Shown here: positions 37,185 through 45,888 of the stretch, piece by piece
Numbering within the stretch: the stretch's first letter is position 1
Layout: each line of letters begins with the position of its first letter
NCBI GenBank assembly: GCA_017428055.1
Contig: JAFRRN010000077.1
Span: 1-64,000, forward strand
Reading direction: 5' to 3'
Origin: Prevotella sp.
GTDB taxonomy: Bacteria; Bacteroidota; Bacteroidia; Bacteroidales; Bacteroidaceae
Length of the DNA: 64,000 nucleotides
Notes under the pieces: model-generated
Seen by the model: the letters and a program-made list of their open reading frames with translations, nothing else
Told to the model about the DNA's origin: nothing
Database searches by the model: none
Translations under genes and position numbers: made by a program

Positions 37185-37705
37185 AGCCGCCTCATCTTGT
37201 TGTAGAGGGTCTGGCGGGTGATGCCCAGCAACTCGGCAGCCTGGGTGAGATTGCCGTGGCAATGGTCGATGGCGCGGCGGATATGCCCCTTCTCCATCTC
37301 GTCGAGACTGACTATCTCATCCCGCAAGTCGAGTACGTCCCTCAGCTTGCGCACCAATTCATCGTTGTCCCAAGGCTTGGTGATGAAATCAGCCGCGCCA
37401 TTCTTCAATCCCCTTACCGCCAACGAGACGTCTGCGTAGGCGGTCAGCAATACGACAGGGGTCTGGGGATGCTGCTTGCGGATGGTGCGAAGCCAAAACA
37501 ACCCCTCTTGCCCACTGTTCACCCCAAGCGTGAAGTTCATGTCGAGCAACACCAAGTCGATAGGCTGCTGTGCCATTATCTTCAAGATGTCCTCGGGCTG
37601 CGTCGTTGTCAGCACTTGCTCGAAAGTTTCTTCCAACAGATAGCGCATAGCTGTCAGTATGGAAGTATTGTCGTCTACAATAAGTATCGTTCCGTACCTG
37701 TTCAT
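37181..37705 (-). CDS. Response regulator with receiver and Fis-type HTH, no AAA+ domain
   Basis: 174 residues from ATG 37705 (MNRYGTILIVDD). Receiver domain with D-D pair, phospho-acceptor Asp in LVLLDMNF, Thr (LLTAYAD) and Lys (FITKPWD). It connects directly to a Fis-like helix-turn-helix (HGNLTQAAELLGITRQTLYN). NtrC-type regulators have a central AAA+ domain of about 240 residues; it is absent here, as in PrrA/ActR-type regulators. So it should act on sigma-70-type promoters. Probably binds the dyad at 37724, 47013 and 49623. Confidence 0.88.
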   Translation of the reverse strand: MNRYGTILIVDDNTSILTAMRYLLEETFEQVLTTTQPEDILKIMAQQPIDLVLLDMNFTLGVNSGQEGLFWLRTIRKQHPQTPVVLLTAYADVSLAVRGLKNGAADFITKPWDNDELVRKLRDVLDLRDEIVSLDEMEKGHIRRAIDHCHGNLTQAAELLGITRQTLYNKMRRL

Positions 37706-37710
37706 GGATG

Positions 37711-37718
37711 CAAAGTTA
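37711..37718 (-). promoter_or_regulatory. Promoter -7 element of the two-component genes
   Basis: TAACTTTG on the minus strand, only 5 bp before ATG 37705, so the message may be leaderless. A TTTG lies 23 bp upstream (37742-37745), a suboptimal spacing, inside the dyad at 37724-37772. Confidence 0.45.
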
Positions 37719-37723
37719 CCACT

Positions 37724-37772
37724 TTCTGTCAAAAAATCATACAAAGGGGTGTATAATAATTAGACAATCTGC
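37724..37772. promoter_or_regulatory. Dyad operator, copy 1 (tolC / regulator intergenic)
   Basis: CTGTC (37726-37730), AATCATACA, then TTAGACAATCT ending at 37770. The outer half-sites are inverted relative to each other (GAYTGTCTAA versus TTAGACARTC, degenerate on the left here). The distance from CTGTC to GACAATCT is 37 bp, identical to copies 2 and 3. Likely binding site for the adjacent response regulator. Confidence 0.65.
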
Positions 37773-37791
37773 TTCCTATCGATTCCAAATG

Positions 37792-37823
37792 CTTGCATTG
37801 AAAAGAATTAACACCTATTTTTG
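37792..37823 (+). promoter_or_regulatory. tolC-hlyD promoter
   Basis: CTTG (37792-37795), 20 bp, TATTTTTG (37816-37823). The -7 lies 46 bp from the end of the dyad, exactly as at permease 3 and permease 4. ATG of tolC is 24 bp downstream of the -7. Confidence 0.7.
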
Positions 37824-37847
37824 CATCAACAAATACACGAAACGAAC

Positions 37848-39170
37848 ATGAAACAAGCATTGCTAATCCTTCTTGCCTTTGCCACACGGCAGGTTGCCGC
37901 CCAGACATCCTGGACCATGCAACAATGCATACAATATGCCGTGGAACACAACCATGAGGTGAAACGGGCAGAGTTGGAACTTGACAACTACAAAGCTGCC
38001 AAGACCGGAGTCATCGGACGATTCCTGCCATCTGCGGACGCAGGCATCGGGGCGCAATACAGCTTCGGGCGTGCCATCGACCCTGAGACCAACGGCTATA
38101 CCGATGTCAGTACCTTTTATAATGGTTATCAAATATCGGCATCGCTACCCGTTTTCGACGGATTCAGCCGTCTGCATGCGCTAAAGGCAGCCCATGCAAG
38201 TATGCTCATGGGACACCATGCCTTACGCCAAAAACAAGACGAAACAGCCCTTAGCGTATTGCAGGCTTTTACCAATGTGGCATATTACGAAGGACTGGTC
38301 ACGATGGCAGACGAAAAGTTGAAAGAGGCCACCTTGTTACTCAAACAGACACAAACGCTCGAAGAGGTTGGTCGTAAAAGTGCGGCTGACGTAGCCCAAA
38401 TGGAGTCGCAGGAAGCCGAAGCCGAATACGAACTGGCCCGCCAGCGAAACCTACTCGCCTCTGCCCTGCTGGAGTTGAAAAAGACGATGGCTTTCCCAAT
38501 GGGAGACACCTTGTCGCTGTCTGTCAAGAATCATGGAGAGTGGCAGCACGACCCAGGCTTGTGCATAGAACCTACCACCAAGGCTCTCGAACTCAATCCC
38601 GAACTGCAGGCAGCCCGTTACCGTGTGCAGACAACAAAACATGAGTGGCACCAAGCCCGCGCATCCCTTTTTCCCTCTCTCTCTGTAGGCGTAGGCATGA
38701 ACACCACCTATTATAAGACGCTGCACTCTGAAACGGCTGCCTCTTTTGGCAACCAGTTTAAGAACAACATGGGGGAATATGTGAGCTTTACCTTAAGCAT
38801 TCCACTCTTCAATCGCCTACAGACCATTACCAATATCCGTCGTAAAAGAAACGAACACCAAATGGCACATGAGGCTTACGAACAGACACAACTCGAACTG
38901 GAAAAACTCGCTCGCGAGGCTTGGCAAGACTGGCAGGGATTCCTGAAGCAAGCCATCCAGATGGAGAAAAAGGTGGAGGCTGATAGCCTTGCCTATCTGT
39001 TGACACGCAGACAATTCGAGGAAGGCCTGAGTACGGCCATTGACCTACACACAACCTCATCGCAACTGCTTAACTCAAAAGCCACCCTGCTACAATGCCA
39101 ACTGATGGCGATGGTGAAAGAACAATTAGTAAGATACTATCAAGGAGAAACAATATGGACAGAGCAATAG
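37848..39170 (+). CDS. TolC-family outer-membrane efflux protein
   Basis: 440 residues from ATG 37848, giving a signal peptide ending RQVAAQ. Two long helical segments rich in Ala/Glu/Gln (about 130-225 and 330-420) and strand-forming aromatic stretches between match the TolC duplicated fold. It forms the outer-membrane exit channel of a tripartite pump with the membrane-fusion protein that follows (16-bp overlap) and the ABC permeases downstream. Confidence 0.92.
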   Translation: MKQALLILLAFATRQVAAQTSWTMQQCIQYAVEHNHEVKRAELELDNYKAAKTGVIGRFLPSADAGIGAQYSFGRAIDPETNGYTDVSTFYNGYQISASLPVFDGFSRLHALKAAHASMLMGHHALRQKQDETALSVLQAFTNVAYYEGLVTMADEKLKEATLLLKQTQTLEEVGRKSAADVAQMESQEAEAEYELARQRNLLASALLELKKTMAFPMGDTLSLSVKNHGEWQHDPGLCIEPTTKALELNPELQAARYRVQTTKHEWHQARASLFPSLSVGVGMNTTYYKTLHSETAASFGNQFKNNMGEYVSFTLSIPLFNRLQTITNIRRKRNEHQMAHEAYEQTQLELEKLAREAWQDWQGFLKQAIQMEKKVEADSLAYLLTRRQFEEGLSTAIDLHTTSSQLLNSKATLLQCQLMAMVKEQLVRYYQGETIWTEQ

Positions 39171-40408
39171 AAAAGACCAAGGCGCAACAAATGAGGAAAT
39201 ATTGGCCGTACATGGTAGGTGGATGCCTACTACTGGCGGTGCTTTCGTGGGTGGTCTTTGGCAACCATGCCTCGACATTGAAAGTAAACAGGAATGAGCT
39301 GACCATCAGCGAGGTGAGGAGCGCAGAATTCAAAGACTATGTACGCACCAACGGACAGGTACTGCCCATCCAAGTGGTACAGATCTCCCCTGAAGAAGGC
39401 GGCATCGTAATGGAAAAGGTGGCAGAGGAAGGCACAATGGTACGTAAGGGCGATGTCATCGTGCGCTTAAGCAACTCAAATCTCGACCTCCAAATCCTAA
39501 ACGCCGAGGCAGAACTCGCAGAGAAGCAAAACCTACTTCGCAATACCCAAGTGGCGATGCAACAAGACCGACTGAACAACCAGACCGAGCAAGCCCAATT
39601 AGACATGGACACGCAGCGCAAGCAGCGCACCTTCGAGCAGAACAAACGGCTTTACCAAGAAAAGCTCATCAGCCGTGAGGATTACCTCCAGTCGCAAGAG
39701 GATTACCAGCTTTCTTCCAAGAAACGCTCCTTGGTGTCGAAGCGCCTGAAGCAAGACTCCATCTATCGCACGGTACAGATGGACCAGATGGAGGACAACC
39801 TACAGAACATGCGCCGCAACGTGGTGCTCGTCCGCCAGCGCAAAGGCAAGCTCGAAGTGCGTTCCGCCATCGATGGCGAGTTAGGATTGCTCGACGTAGA
39901 GTTGGGACAGAGCATCACTCCCGGCCAGAAGATCGGCCAAATAAACGACCTCTCTGACTATAAAGTCCAGGCGCAAATCGATGAACACTACATCGACCGG
40001 GTGCGACAGGGGCTTACAGCCACATTCACCCGTGGCGACAAGCGGTATCAATTGCAAGTGCGCAAGGTCTATCCGGAGGTGCGCGAGGGCAAGTTCCGTT
40101 GTGACTTCGTCTTCAAAGGCGAGCGTCCCGAGAACATCCGCACGGGCCAGACCTACTACATCGACCTCGAACTGGGCCAACCAGAGCAAGCCGTACTCAT
40201 CCCTCGCGGCACGTTCTTTCAGACCACAGGGGGGCAATGGATTTTTGTTATGGACAAGAGCGGCTCGAAAGCCTATCGCCGCCAGATTCGCATAGGTCGC
40301 CAGAACCCGCAGTATTACGAGGTACTCGAAGGCTTGGAGCCTGGCGAGCGTGTCGTCACCAGCGGCTACGAGGCATTTAAGGACAATGAAGTGCTGGTGA
40401 TTAAGTAA
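39155..40408 (+). CDS. HlyD/MacA-type membrane-fusion protein
   Basis: 417 residues from ATG 39155; a good ribosome site (AAGGAG, 39142-39147) supports this start within the tolC end. One N-terminal helix (about 18-36), a lipoyl-like half (EGGIVMEKVAEEGTMVRKGD), a coiled coil (about 95-230), the second lipoyl half, and beta-barrel domains. It links the inner-membrane exporters to TolC. Confidence 0.92.
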   Translation: MDRAIEKTKAQQMRKYWPYMVGGCLLLAVLSWVVFGNHASTLKVNRNELTISEVRSAEFKDYVRTNGQVLPIQVVQISPEEGGIVMEKVAEEGTMVRKGDVIVRLSNSNLDLQILNAEAELAEKQNLLRNTQVAMQQDRLNNQTEQAQLDMDTQRKQRTFEQNKRLYQEKLISREDYLQSQEDYQLSSKKRSLVSKRLKQDSIYRTVQMDQMEDNLQNMRRNVVLVRQRKGKLEVRSAIDGELGLLDVELGQSITPGQKIGQINDLSDYKVQAQIDEHYIDRVRQGLTATFTRGDKRYQLQVRKVYPEVREGKFRCDFVFKGERPENIRTGQTYYIDLELGQPEQAVLIPRGTFFQTTGGQWIFVMDKSGSKAYRRQIRIGRQNPQYYEVLEGLEPGERVVTSGYEAFKDNEVLVIK

Positions 40409-40528
40409 GGTGTCGATGAAGAAACAAGGCACTAAGGAGGGAGAAAAGACGTAGCAAACAGGGAGGAAACCTATACATAGACGGGAGAAAACCTATATCT
40501 CGCTTGTTTCTGCCAACCGTCCGTATGA

Positions 40529-40548
40529 ATTAGGGCGGTCGCCCTAAT
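40529..40548. promoter_or_regulatory. Palindrome before permease 1
   Basis: ATTAGGGCG-GT-CGCCCTAAT, a perfect 9-bp inverted repeat in the 239-bp gap between hlyD and permease 1. It could form an RNA hairpin that attenuates the downstream genes or bind a regulator. No consensus promoter is obvious in this gap. Confidence 0.45.
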
Positions 40549-40647
40549 CCATCAGAGTGCCCGACCACAATAATGATACCGACCGCCCAAAACCAAGTTT
40601 TATATAATGAAGGCAATACGAACAGAAGAATTAAGCAATATAGAAGA

Positions 40648-43044
40648 ATGAATAGTTATCTGAAATTCCTGAGCCGCCATCGGCTGTTTACCATCATCAA
40701 TATCGTGGGACTGTGCCTCTCGATGGCTTTCCTGCTGCTGTTGGGCGACCTAATCTATCGTCAGACAACGGTAGAGAACTATCAGACACGTGCTGACAGA
40801 ACCTTCGTCGTAGGCAATGAAATGTGCATGATGTCGAACTTTCGCGTTGGCGAGCGGCTGAAAGACCGTTTCCCTGAGGTGGAAGACTGGTGTTCGATGG
40901 CAGGTTACAGCATAACGTTCAGCATCCAAGGCCAGGAGGCTAACACCAAAGTGCTGGTTACGGGTCAGAACTTCTTCACATTCTTCGACTACCCGCTGCT
41001 GACGGGCGATTGCCAAAAGGTGCTCAGTGCGCCCAATCTGATTGTGGTGAGCAAGTCTTTCGCACAGCGTTATTGGCCTGATGAGAGTCCTATCGGAAAG
41101 GAGATGGTACTGGGCGATGAAACAGAATTAGGCGACGCGAACGATGGGAAAGCACGCATCACCTATATCGTCAGTGGCATCATGGACGACTTCGACCGCT
41201 CCATTGTTCCTGACGGATATGAATGCGTATTCAATGTAGAGAACCTTCGCCACTTCCACTACTCGGCCTGGAGCGAGCAGATGGGCAATGCCAGTTGTTG
41301 TGTGTTGTTCCTGATGCAGCGCGAAGGCTGCGACTTGCAGAGCAAGACAAAAGACATGCGCGACTATCTAAAGACTTTTTTCTGGATATACCAGATGGAG
41401 GCAGCAAAAGAACTGACTCTCACCCCATTCTCTACGCTCTATTACGATGCGATGGAATGCTCGTTAGGACAGGAAGACATCAATCACGGCAGTCGGAAGA
41501 TGGCCCGCCTCTATGTAGTTGTTGCCCTACTGGTGTTGGTGTTCGCCATCTTCAACTACGTGAACCTGAGTGTATCGCTCACCACTGAGCGTTCGAAGGA
41601 AATGGCCACAAGGCGACTGTTAGGTCTATCGCGCCTTCAAGTCTTCGGCAAACTGATAGGCGAGAGCATTCTCTTCACGGCGATTGCTTTCATGATAGCC
41701 TATCTGATAGCCATCGCCCTACAAGACAAGGCGATGGAAATGGCCAATTGCCCGTTGGACTTGTTGAAAGATACGGGCGTTACCACCATCATAGCCTTTC
41801 TACTTGGTGTCATTCTCGTTGGCTCATTGGCAGGTTTCGTGCCAGCCACGATACTCAGCGGCTATCAACCCATCGACATCGTTCGTGGCACATTCCGCCG
41901 CCGTGTGCGCCAGCGTTGGAGTCATGCGCTGATGGTGTTGCAGGCCGTCTTCGCCATCGTCATGCTGACTGTCACGCTATTGCTGGGTAACGGTATCCGT
42001 GAGCGCATGAACCGCCCATTAGGTTACGACATCGAAAATATCCTTGAGGCTTGGGACGTTGCTACCCTCAACGAAAGCCAGCGGCAGACATTCCGCAGCA
42101 AATTGCTTGAACTGCCAGAGATAGAGGCTGTTGGCTTCGGCTATGGCACACCCCTTGAGGGGCTGGAAAACCAGACGGTTTCTGCCGATGACGGAACGGT
42201 GGTTAGTATGCGATTTCTGATGGGCGACAGTTGCTTCTTTAACATCTTGAACATCCACCCAGAGAGAACCTACATCGATAAAGGCTTGGGAGCCAACCAC
42301 CAGTTGCTACGGCAATTCGGGAAGCACGATGACGAGAGGAAGATTGTGACAGCCGATGGAAAGGTGAATTTTGAAATAGGAGCCGTTTATCCCGATATCG
42401 TCTATCAGAACGTCATGCGCGAAGAGGAGCATCCTACACCTATTATATATATAAGGGAAGATGAATTCCGCGACAGTATTGATAACTATGCGAGCAGAAG
42501 ATACGGGAAGCCTCGCTTGGGACTAATAAGATATTGTGGTGAGCGTAAGAAGGTGGAGAATGCCATCAAGCGGCAGATTAGTACGCTTACAGGCCGTGAG
42601 GCGGAAGATGTCCACTCGCTCTCCCAGCGTCATCGGGAATGGTACGAAGACTACGAGCGGTTCCTCGACGTGCTGACGGTCTTTACGGTGGTTGCCTTGT
42701 TGATAGCCATCCTTGGCTTGATGGCGATGAACAGTTACTTTGTAGGTCAGCGTCGTCGTGAGATTGCCGTGCGCCGCGTCTTCGGTGCTGAAATCAACAG
42801 TATCACCCTGTGCCTGCTCCGTACCGTCGCCATCCAGTCGCTTGTCGCCGCTGTCATCGCCATCCCTCTCTCCTGCTGGATTGCCCCGACGGTGGGCAGC
42901 ATTTCCGGACTCCGCATCGTGATGCAGCCCCTGCCGCTCGTCCTCTCCCTCCTGATTGTCCTCGCCGTCAACCTGCTGACCGCCACCTTCCAAGGCTGGC
43001 GCGCCGCAACGGAGAATCCAGTCAACAGCATTCAGACAGAGTGA
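40648..43044 (+). CDS. MacB/FtsX-type ABC permease 1
   Basis: 798 residues from ATG 40648 (MNSYLKFLSRHRLFTIINIV); an upstream in-frame ATG at 40573 gives a hydrophilic extension unlike the family. Architecture: N-terminal helix, MacB periplasmic domain, three-helix FtsX domain (about 295-430), helix, second periplasmic domain, second FtsX domain to the end. It is thus a fused pair of MacB-type half permeases without an ATPase domain. C-terminal signature TENPVNSIQTE. Works with the single ATPase at 52443 by inference. Confidence 0.9.
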   Translation: MNSYLKFLSRHRLFTIINIVGLCLSMAFLLLLGDLIYRQTTVENYQTRADRTFVVGNEMCMMSNFRVGERLKDRFPEVEDWCSMAGYSITFSIQGQEANTKVLVTGQNFFTFFDYPLLTGDCQKVLSAPNLIVVSKSFAQRYWPDESPIGKEMVLGDETELGDANDGKARITYIVSGIMDDFDRSIVPDGYECVFNVENLRHFHYSAWSEQMGNASCCVLFLMQREGCDLQSKTKDMRDYLKTFFWIYQMEAAKELTLTPFSTLYYDAMECSLGQEDINHGSRKMARLYVVVALLVLVFAIFNYVNLSVSLTTERSKEMATRRLLGLSRLQVFGKLIGESILFTAIAFMIAYLIAIALQDKAMEMANCPLDLLKDTGVTTIIAFLLGVILVGSLAGFVPATILSGYQPIDIVRGTFRRRVRQRWSHALMVLQAVFAIVMLTVTLLLGNGIRERMNRPLGYDIENILEAWDVATLNESQRQTFRSKLLELPEIEAVGFGYGTPLEGLENQTVSADDGTVVSMRFLMGDSCFFNILNIHPERTYIDKGLGANHQLLRQFGKHDDERKIVTADGKVNFEIGAVYPDIVYQNVMREEEHPTPIIYIREDEFRDSIDNYASRRYGKPRLGLIRYCGERKKVENAIKRQISTLTGREAEDVHSLSQRHREWYEDYERFLDVLTVFTVVALLIAILGLMAMNSYFVGQRRREIAVRRVFGAEINSITLCLLRTVAIQSLVAAVIAIPLSCWIAPTVGSISGLRIVMQPLPLVLSLLIVLAVNLLTATFQGWRAATENPVNSIQTE

Positions 43045-43356
43045 AAGATTCCAAGTTGATTAGTTCTTGAATTATATCAAAATGAACGAACCATATTATG
43101 AAACGTTGTTTAGATTGTTACCCTGTATTTTGTACAAATTTTGGTTTAATTTTGTTCAATTTCTCGCCAAAAGCGATAGATAAAGGGGCGCACAACGTGC
43201 GGAAATTATCCAAAATGGGAATCAAAATTATATCAAAATTTTGTTCAGGCATAGCCCTATATTTTGTTCAAATTTAGTGATAATTTTCGTTCAATTTCTC
43301 GCCAAGGGCGATTCCAATAATAGTTCTTAAATTCTCACAAACTTATAAACTCACAA
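43045..43356. repeat. Leader repeats between permeases 1 and 2
   Basis: Two tandem copies of an AT-rich block (about 43071-43175 and 43220-43315), each with TATTTTGT, CAATTTCTCGCC and a small hairpin TCGCCAAGGGCGA (degenerate in the first). They flank a GGGGCGCACAACGTGCGGAAAT block (about 43185-43215). The same blocks recur at about 49826-49972 before permease 4. The region ends with CTTATAAACTCACAAATG, the start leader shared by permease 3. No gene. Confidence 0.6.
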
Positions 43357-45726
43357 ATGAAGACAATCATCAGAAACTTTACATCGATATTCAGGAAGTT
43401 TGCTGCGGCAAATGTGTTGAACCTGTTGGGCTTGAGCCTGGCCTTTGCCTCATTCTTCGTCATCATGACGCAGGTGAACTACGACTTGGGCTACAACAAG
43501 AGTTTTACGGAGTACGGAAACCTGTATCGCATGACCATGAAGTTAGGGGCTGGTTACGAAGACTATGGCAGAACGCTTCCCCGCCCGGTGGTGGAACGCA
43601 TGGCGGCAGCGTCGCCTCACGTTACGGGCCATGCCGTGATGCAGGGCTGGACTAATATTGACCAGTATATCGTGGGCGAGCAAGAGTTCACGTTGAATCT
43701 GATATATGGAATCCATGATTTCCTCGGCATGTTTAAGCCAACCGTCATTGGCGGTGACTTGAAGGGGTTAAACCAACTGGCTAATATCGTGCTGCCGCGT
43801 TCTGAGGCGATGCGCATATTCGGTACTGCCGATGCGGTGGGCAAAACCATGAAATACAAATGGGACAATGGCTGGCTTTTCAATGTCTGTGCCGTGATAG
43901 AGGACTATCCGGAAAACAACTTCCTGCATGGGGCTTGTTTTATTGGCATTAATTCCAATGAAGACAATTACAACAACTGGAACTATGATGCCTATATACG
44001 TGTGGATGATGCCGCAAATCTGCCGACTGTGCAGAAGGCCTTGCGTAAGACCGCCGTTGAACTCTTCAAGGAAAAGTTTGAATTAACAAAGGAAGAGGAA
44101 GAATCCTTGCAAGTGGTATTTACCAATGTGGCTGATACCCATTTCTCAAAAGTCCTTGACAAATCAGCCCCTGGCAGGAGTTCCGTCTATTTGCTCATCT
44201 GCTTCTCGCTGTTGATTGTCGTGATAGCGGCTGTGAACTTCATGAACTTCACTTTGGCAGAAACCCCTATGCGCATCCGCAGCATCAATACCCAGAAAGT
44301 ATTGGGCGCAACGACGGCACAACTGCGAGGCAGCCTGATGGCAGAGGCTGTGCTAATTAGTCTGATAGCCTTCATCGTGTCGTTAGGATTCGTGTATATC
44401 GCTCATGACTTGGGCTTGCAGCAGTTGGTGCAGGGCAGCATTTTGTTGCAGGACCATCTGCCGCTGATTGGCATCACCCTGCTACTAAGCATCGTGGTGG
44501 GTTTGATGGCTGGTGCCTATCCGTCTTACTACGTCACATCCTTCGCGCCAGCCTTGGTGCTGAAAGGCTCTTTCGGCCTCTCTCCCAAAGGTCGTGTGCT
44601 GCGTACCATCTTGATTTGCTTGCAATTCGTCGGCTCCTTCGTACTGGTCATTGGCGTAGGGATTATGTATTTGCAGAGCTACTTCATCTATCACACCGAC
44701 TACGGCTTCGACAAGGATGAGGTGTTGGTAGTGAGCACGGCACCTGACACGCGTAACAAGGTGGATGCCATCGACTCAGATTTGCGTTCGATTTCCGGCA
44801 TTGATGGGGCAAGCCTGTCTCAGAGCATTCTGGGTAGTAGTGATCGCTATCAGACGTGGGGCAGAGGTAATGGCGACAAACACATGAACTTCACCTGTTT
44901 CTTCGTGGATTGGCGATTCCTCGATGTCATGGGTATCGATATCGTGGAAGGTCGCAACTTCCGGAAAGACGATGGTGATGTGTATATCTTCAGCGAGTCG
45001 GCAAAGAAGCAATACCCTTGGCTCACCGTTGATCAGCCCATTACTGATGACGACTATTCTGTAGTAGGCTTTTGTAAAGACATCAAGTATTCCTCATTGC
45101 GAGTGGACGACAGCCAGCAACCTATCGCCTTCTTTGTCCCCAGTCCGAATGGCAGTTATTGGTATAATGGCTCTTGGCGTAACCACTTGATGGTGCGGGT
45201 AGCCAAGGGAGTGGACAAACGGGAAGCCAAGCAGAAAGTGATGGAGACGGTCAACAAGTACGAGAAAAACCAGCCTCTTGACATCAGCGGACTGCGTTAT
45301 ATGGATGAAGTGCTGGAAAAGACCTACCAGCAGGAAAGCCTCTTTACCAAACAGATTCTGCTGTTCTCGCTGCTCGCCATCCTCATCAGCATGATAGGTG
45401 TGTTTGGCATGACGATGTTCGAGAGCGAATACCGTCGCAAAGAGATAGGCATCCGCAAGGTGTTTGGTAGTTCCACGAAGGAAATATTGACGATGTTCAA
45501 CAGACGCTACCTGTATATCCTGTTGGGGTGTTTTGCGGTGGCGGCTCCTATAGGTTACATGCTGGGCGTGCATTGGCTCGAAGGCTTTGCTGTCCGCACC
45601 GCCATCTCGCCCTTGCTCTTCTTAGTGTCGTTCCTGCTCATCACCTTGATTACCATGCTCACAGTCACCTACCAGAGTTGGAAGAATGCCAATGAAAATC
45701 CTGTCAACAGCATCAAGAACGAATAA
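43357..45726 (+). CDS. MacB/FtsX-type ABC permease 2
   Basis: 789 residues. Same duplicated MacB-FtsX layout as permease 1. The central stretch KGSFGLSPKGRVLRTILICL and the C-terminal NENPVNSIKNE closely match permease 3, showing that these two are the nearest paralogues. FtsX segment ESEYRRKEIGIRKVFGSSTK near 685 is conserved. Start supported by the shared leader CTCACAAATGAA. Exports an unknown amphipathic or peptide substrate by analogy with MacB. Confidence 0.9.
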   Translation: MKTIIRNFTSIFRKFAAANVLNLLGLSLAFASFFVIMTQVNYDLGYNKSFTEYGNLYRMTMKLGAGYEDYGRTLPRPVVERMAAASPHVTGHAVMQGWTNIDQYIVGEQEFTLNLIYGIHDFLGMFKPTVIGGDLKGLNQLANIVLPRSEAMRIFGTADAVGKTMKYKWDNGWLFNVCAVIEDYPENNFLHGACFIGINSNEDNYNNWNYDAYIRVDDAANLPTVQKALRKTAVELFKEKFELTKEEEESLQVVFTNVADTHFSKVLDKSAPGRSSVYLLICFSLLIVVIAAVNFMNFTLAETPMRIRSINTQKVLGATTAQLRGSLMAEAVLISLIAFIVSLGFVYIAHDLGLQQLVQGSILLQDHLPLIGITLLLSIVVGLMAGAYPSYYVTSFAPALVLKGSFGLSPKGRVLRTILICLQFVGSFVLVIGVGIMYLQSYFIYHTDYGFDKDEVLVVSTAPDTRNKVDAIDSDLRSISGIDGASLSQSILGSSDRYQTWGRGNGDKHMNFTCFFVDWRFLDVMGIDIVEGRNFRKDDGDVYIFSESAKKQYPWLTVDQPITDDDYSVVGFCKDIKYSSLRVDDSQQPIAFFVPSPNGSYWYNGSWRNHLMVRVAKGVDKREAKQKVMETVNKYEKNQPLDISGLRYMDEVLEKTYQQESLFTKQILLFSLLAILISMIGVFGMTMFESEYRRKEIGIRKVFGSSTKEILTMFNRRYLYILLGCFAVAAPIGYMLGVHWLEGFAVRTAISPLLFLVSFLLITLITMLTVTYQSWKNANENPVNSIKNE

Positions 45727-45743
45727 AGCTAACGAGTGTTGTT

Positions 45744-45781
45744 CGGGCGAAATCATCCTCTTTTGGGTTAGATTTCGCCCG
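45744..45781 (+). terminator. Hairpin after permease 2
   Basis: CGGGCGAAATC (45744-45754) and GATTTCGCCCG (45771-45781): a perfect 11-bp stem directly after the permease 2 stop, followed by a T-containing stretch. Likely a rho-independent or attenuating terminator separating permease 2 from the ATPase gene. Confidence 0.65.
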
Positions 45782-45814
45782 TATTCTTGCAATACATATA
45801 TAATTTTAGGAACG

Positions 45815-45869
45815 TAATCCAAAAAATCTGGATAAAATTTTGGATTATGCTTTCGGTTTATTAACTTTA
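45815..45869 (+). promoter_or_regulatory. Promoter and overlapping operator of the DUF4143-type ATPase
   Basis: -33 TTTG (45839-45842), 19 bp, -7 TAACTTTA (45862-45869). The 10-bp inverted repeat TAATCCAAAA (45815-45824) / TTTTGGATTA (45838-45847) covers the -33 element, so a bound dimer would block transcription. This gene therefore has its own control apart from the exporter. Confidence 0.6.
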
Positions 45870-45888
45870 CAGCGCAAATTGTAAAGAT

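Noticed and set aside
37724-37847. Sigma-54 promoter before tolC
   Set aside because: No GG-N10-GC core in a TGGC..TTGC context; the regulator lacks the AAA+ domain needed to activate sigma-54; a good primary-sigma promoter is present.
43045-43356. CRISPR-like repeats (recurring AAACTTATAAACTCAC words)
   Set aside because: No regular repeat-spacer pattern and no cas genes; the words are leader segments copied with the permease genes.
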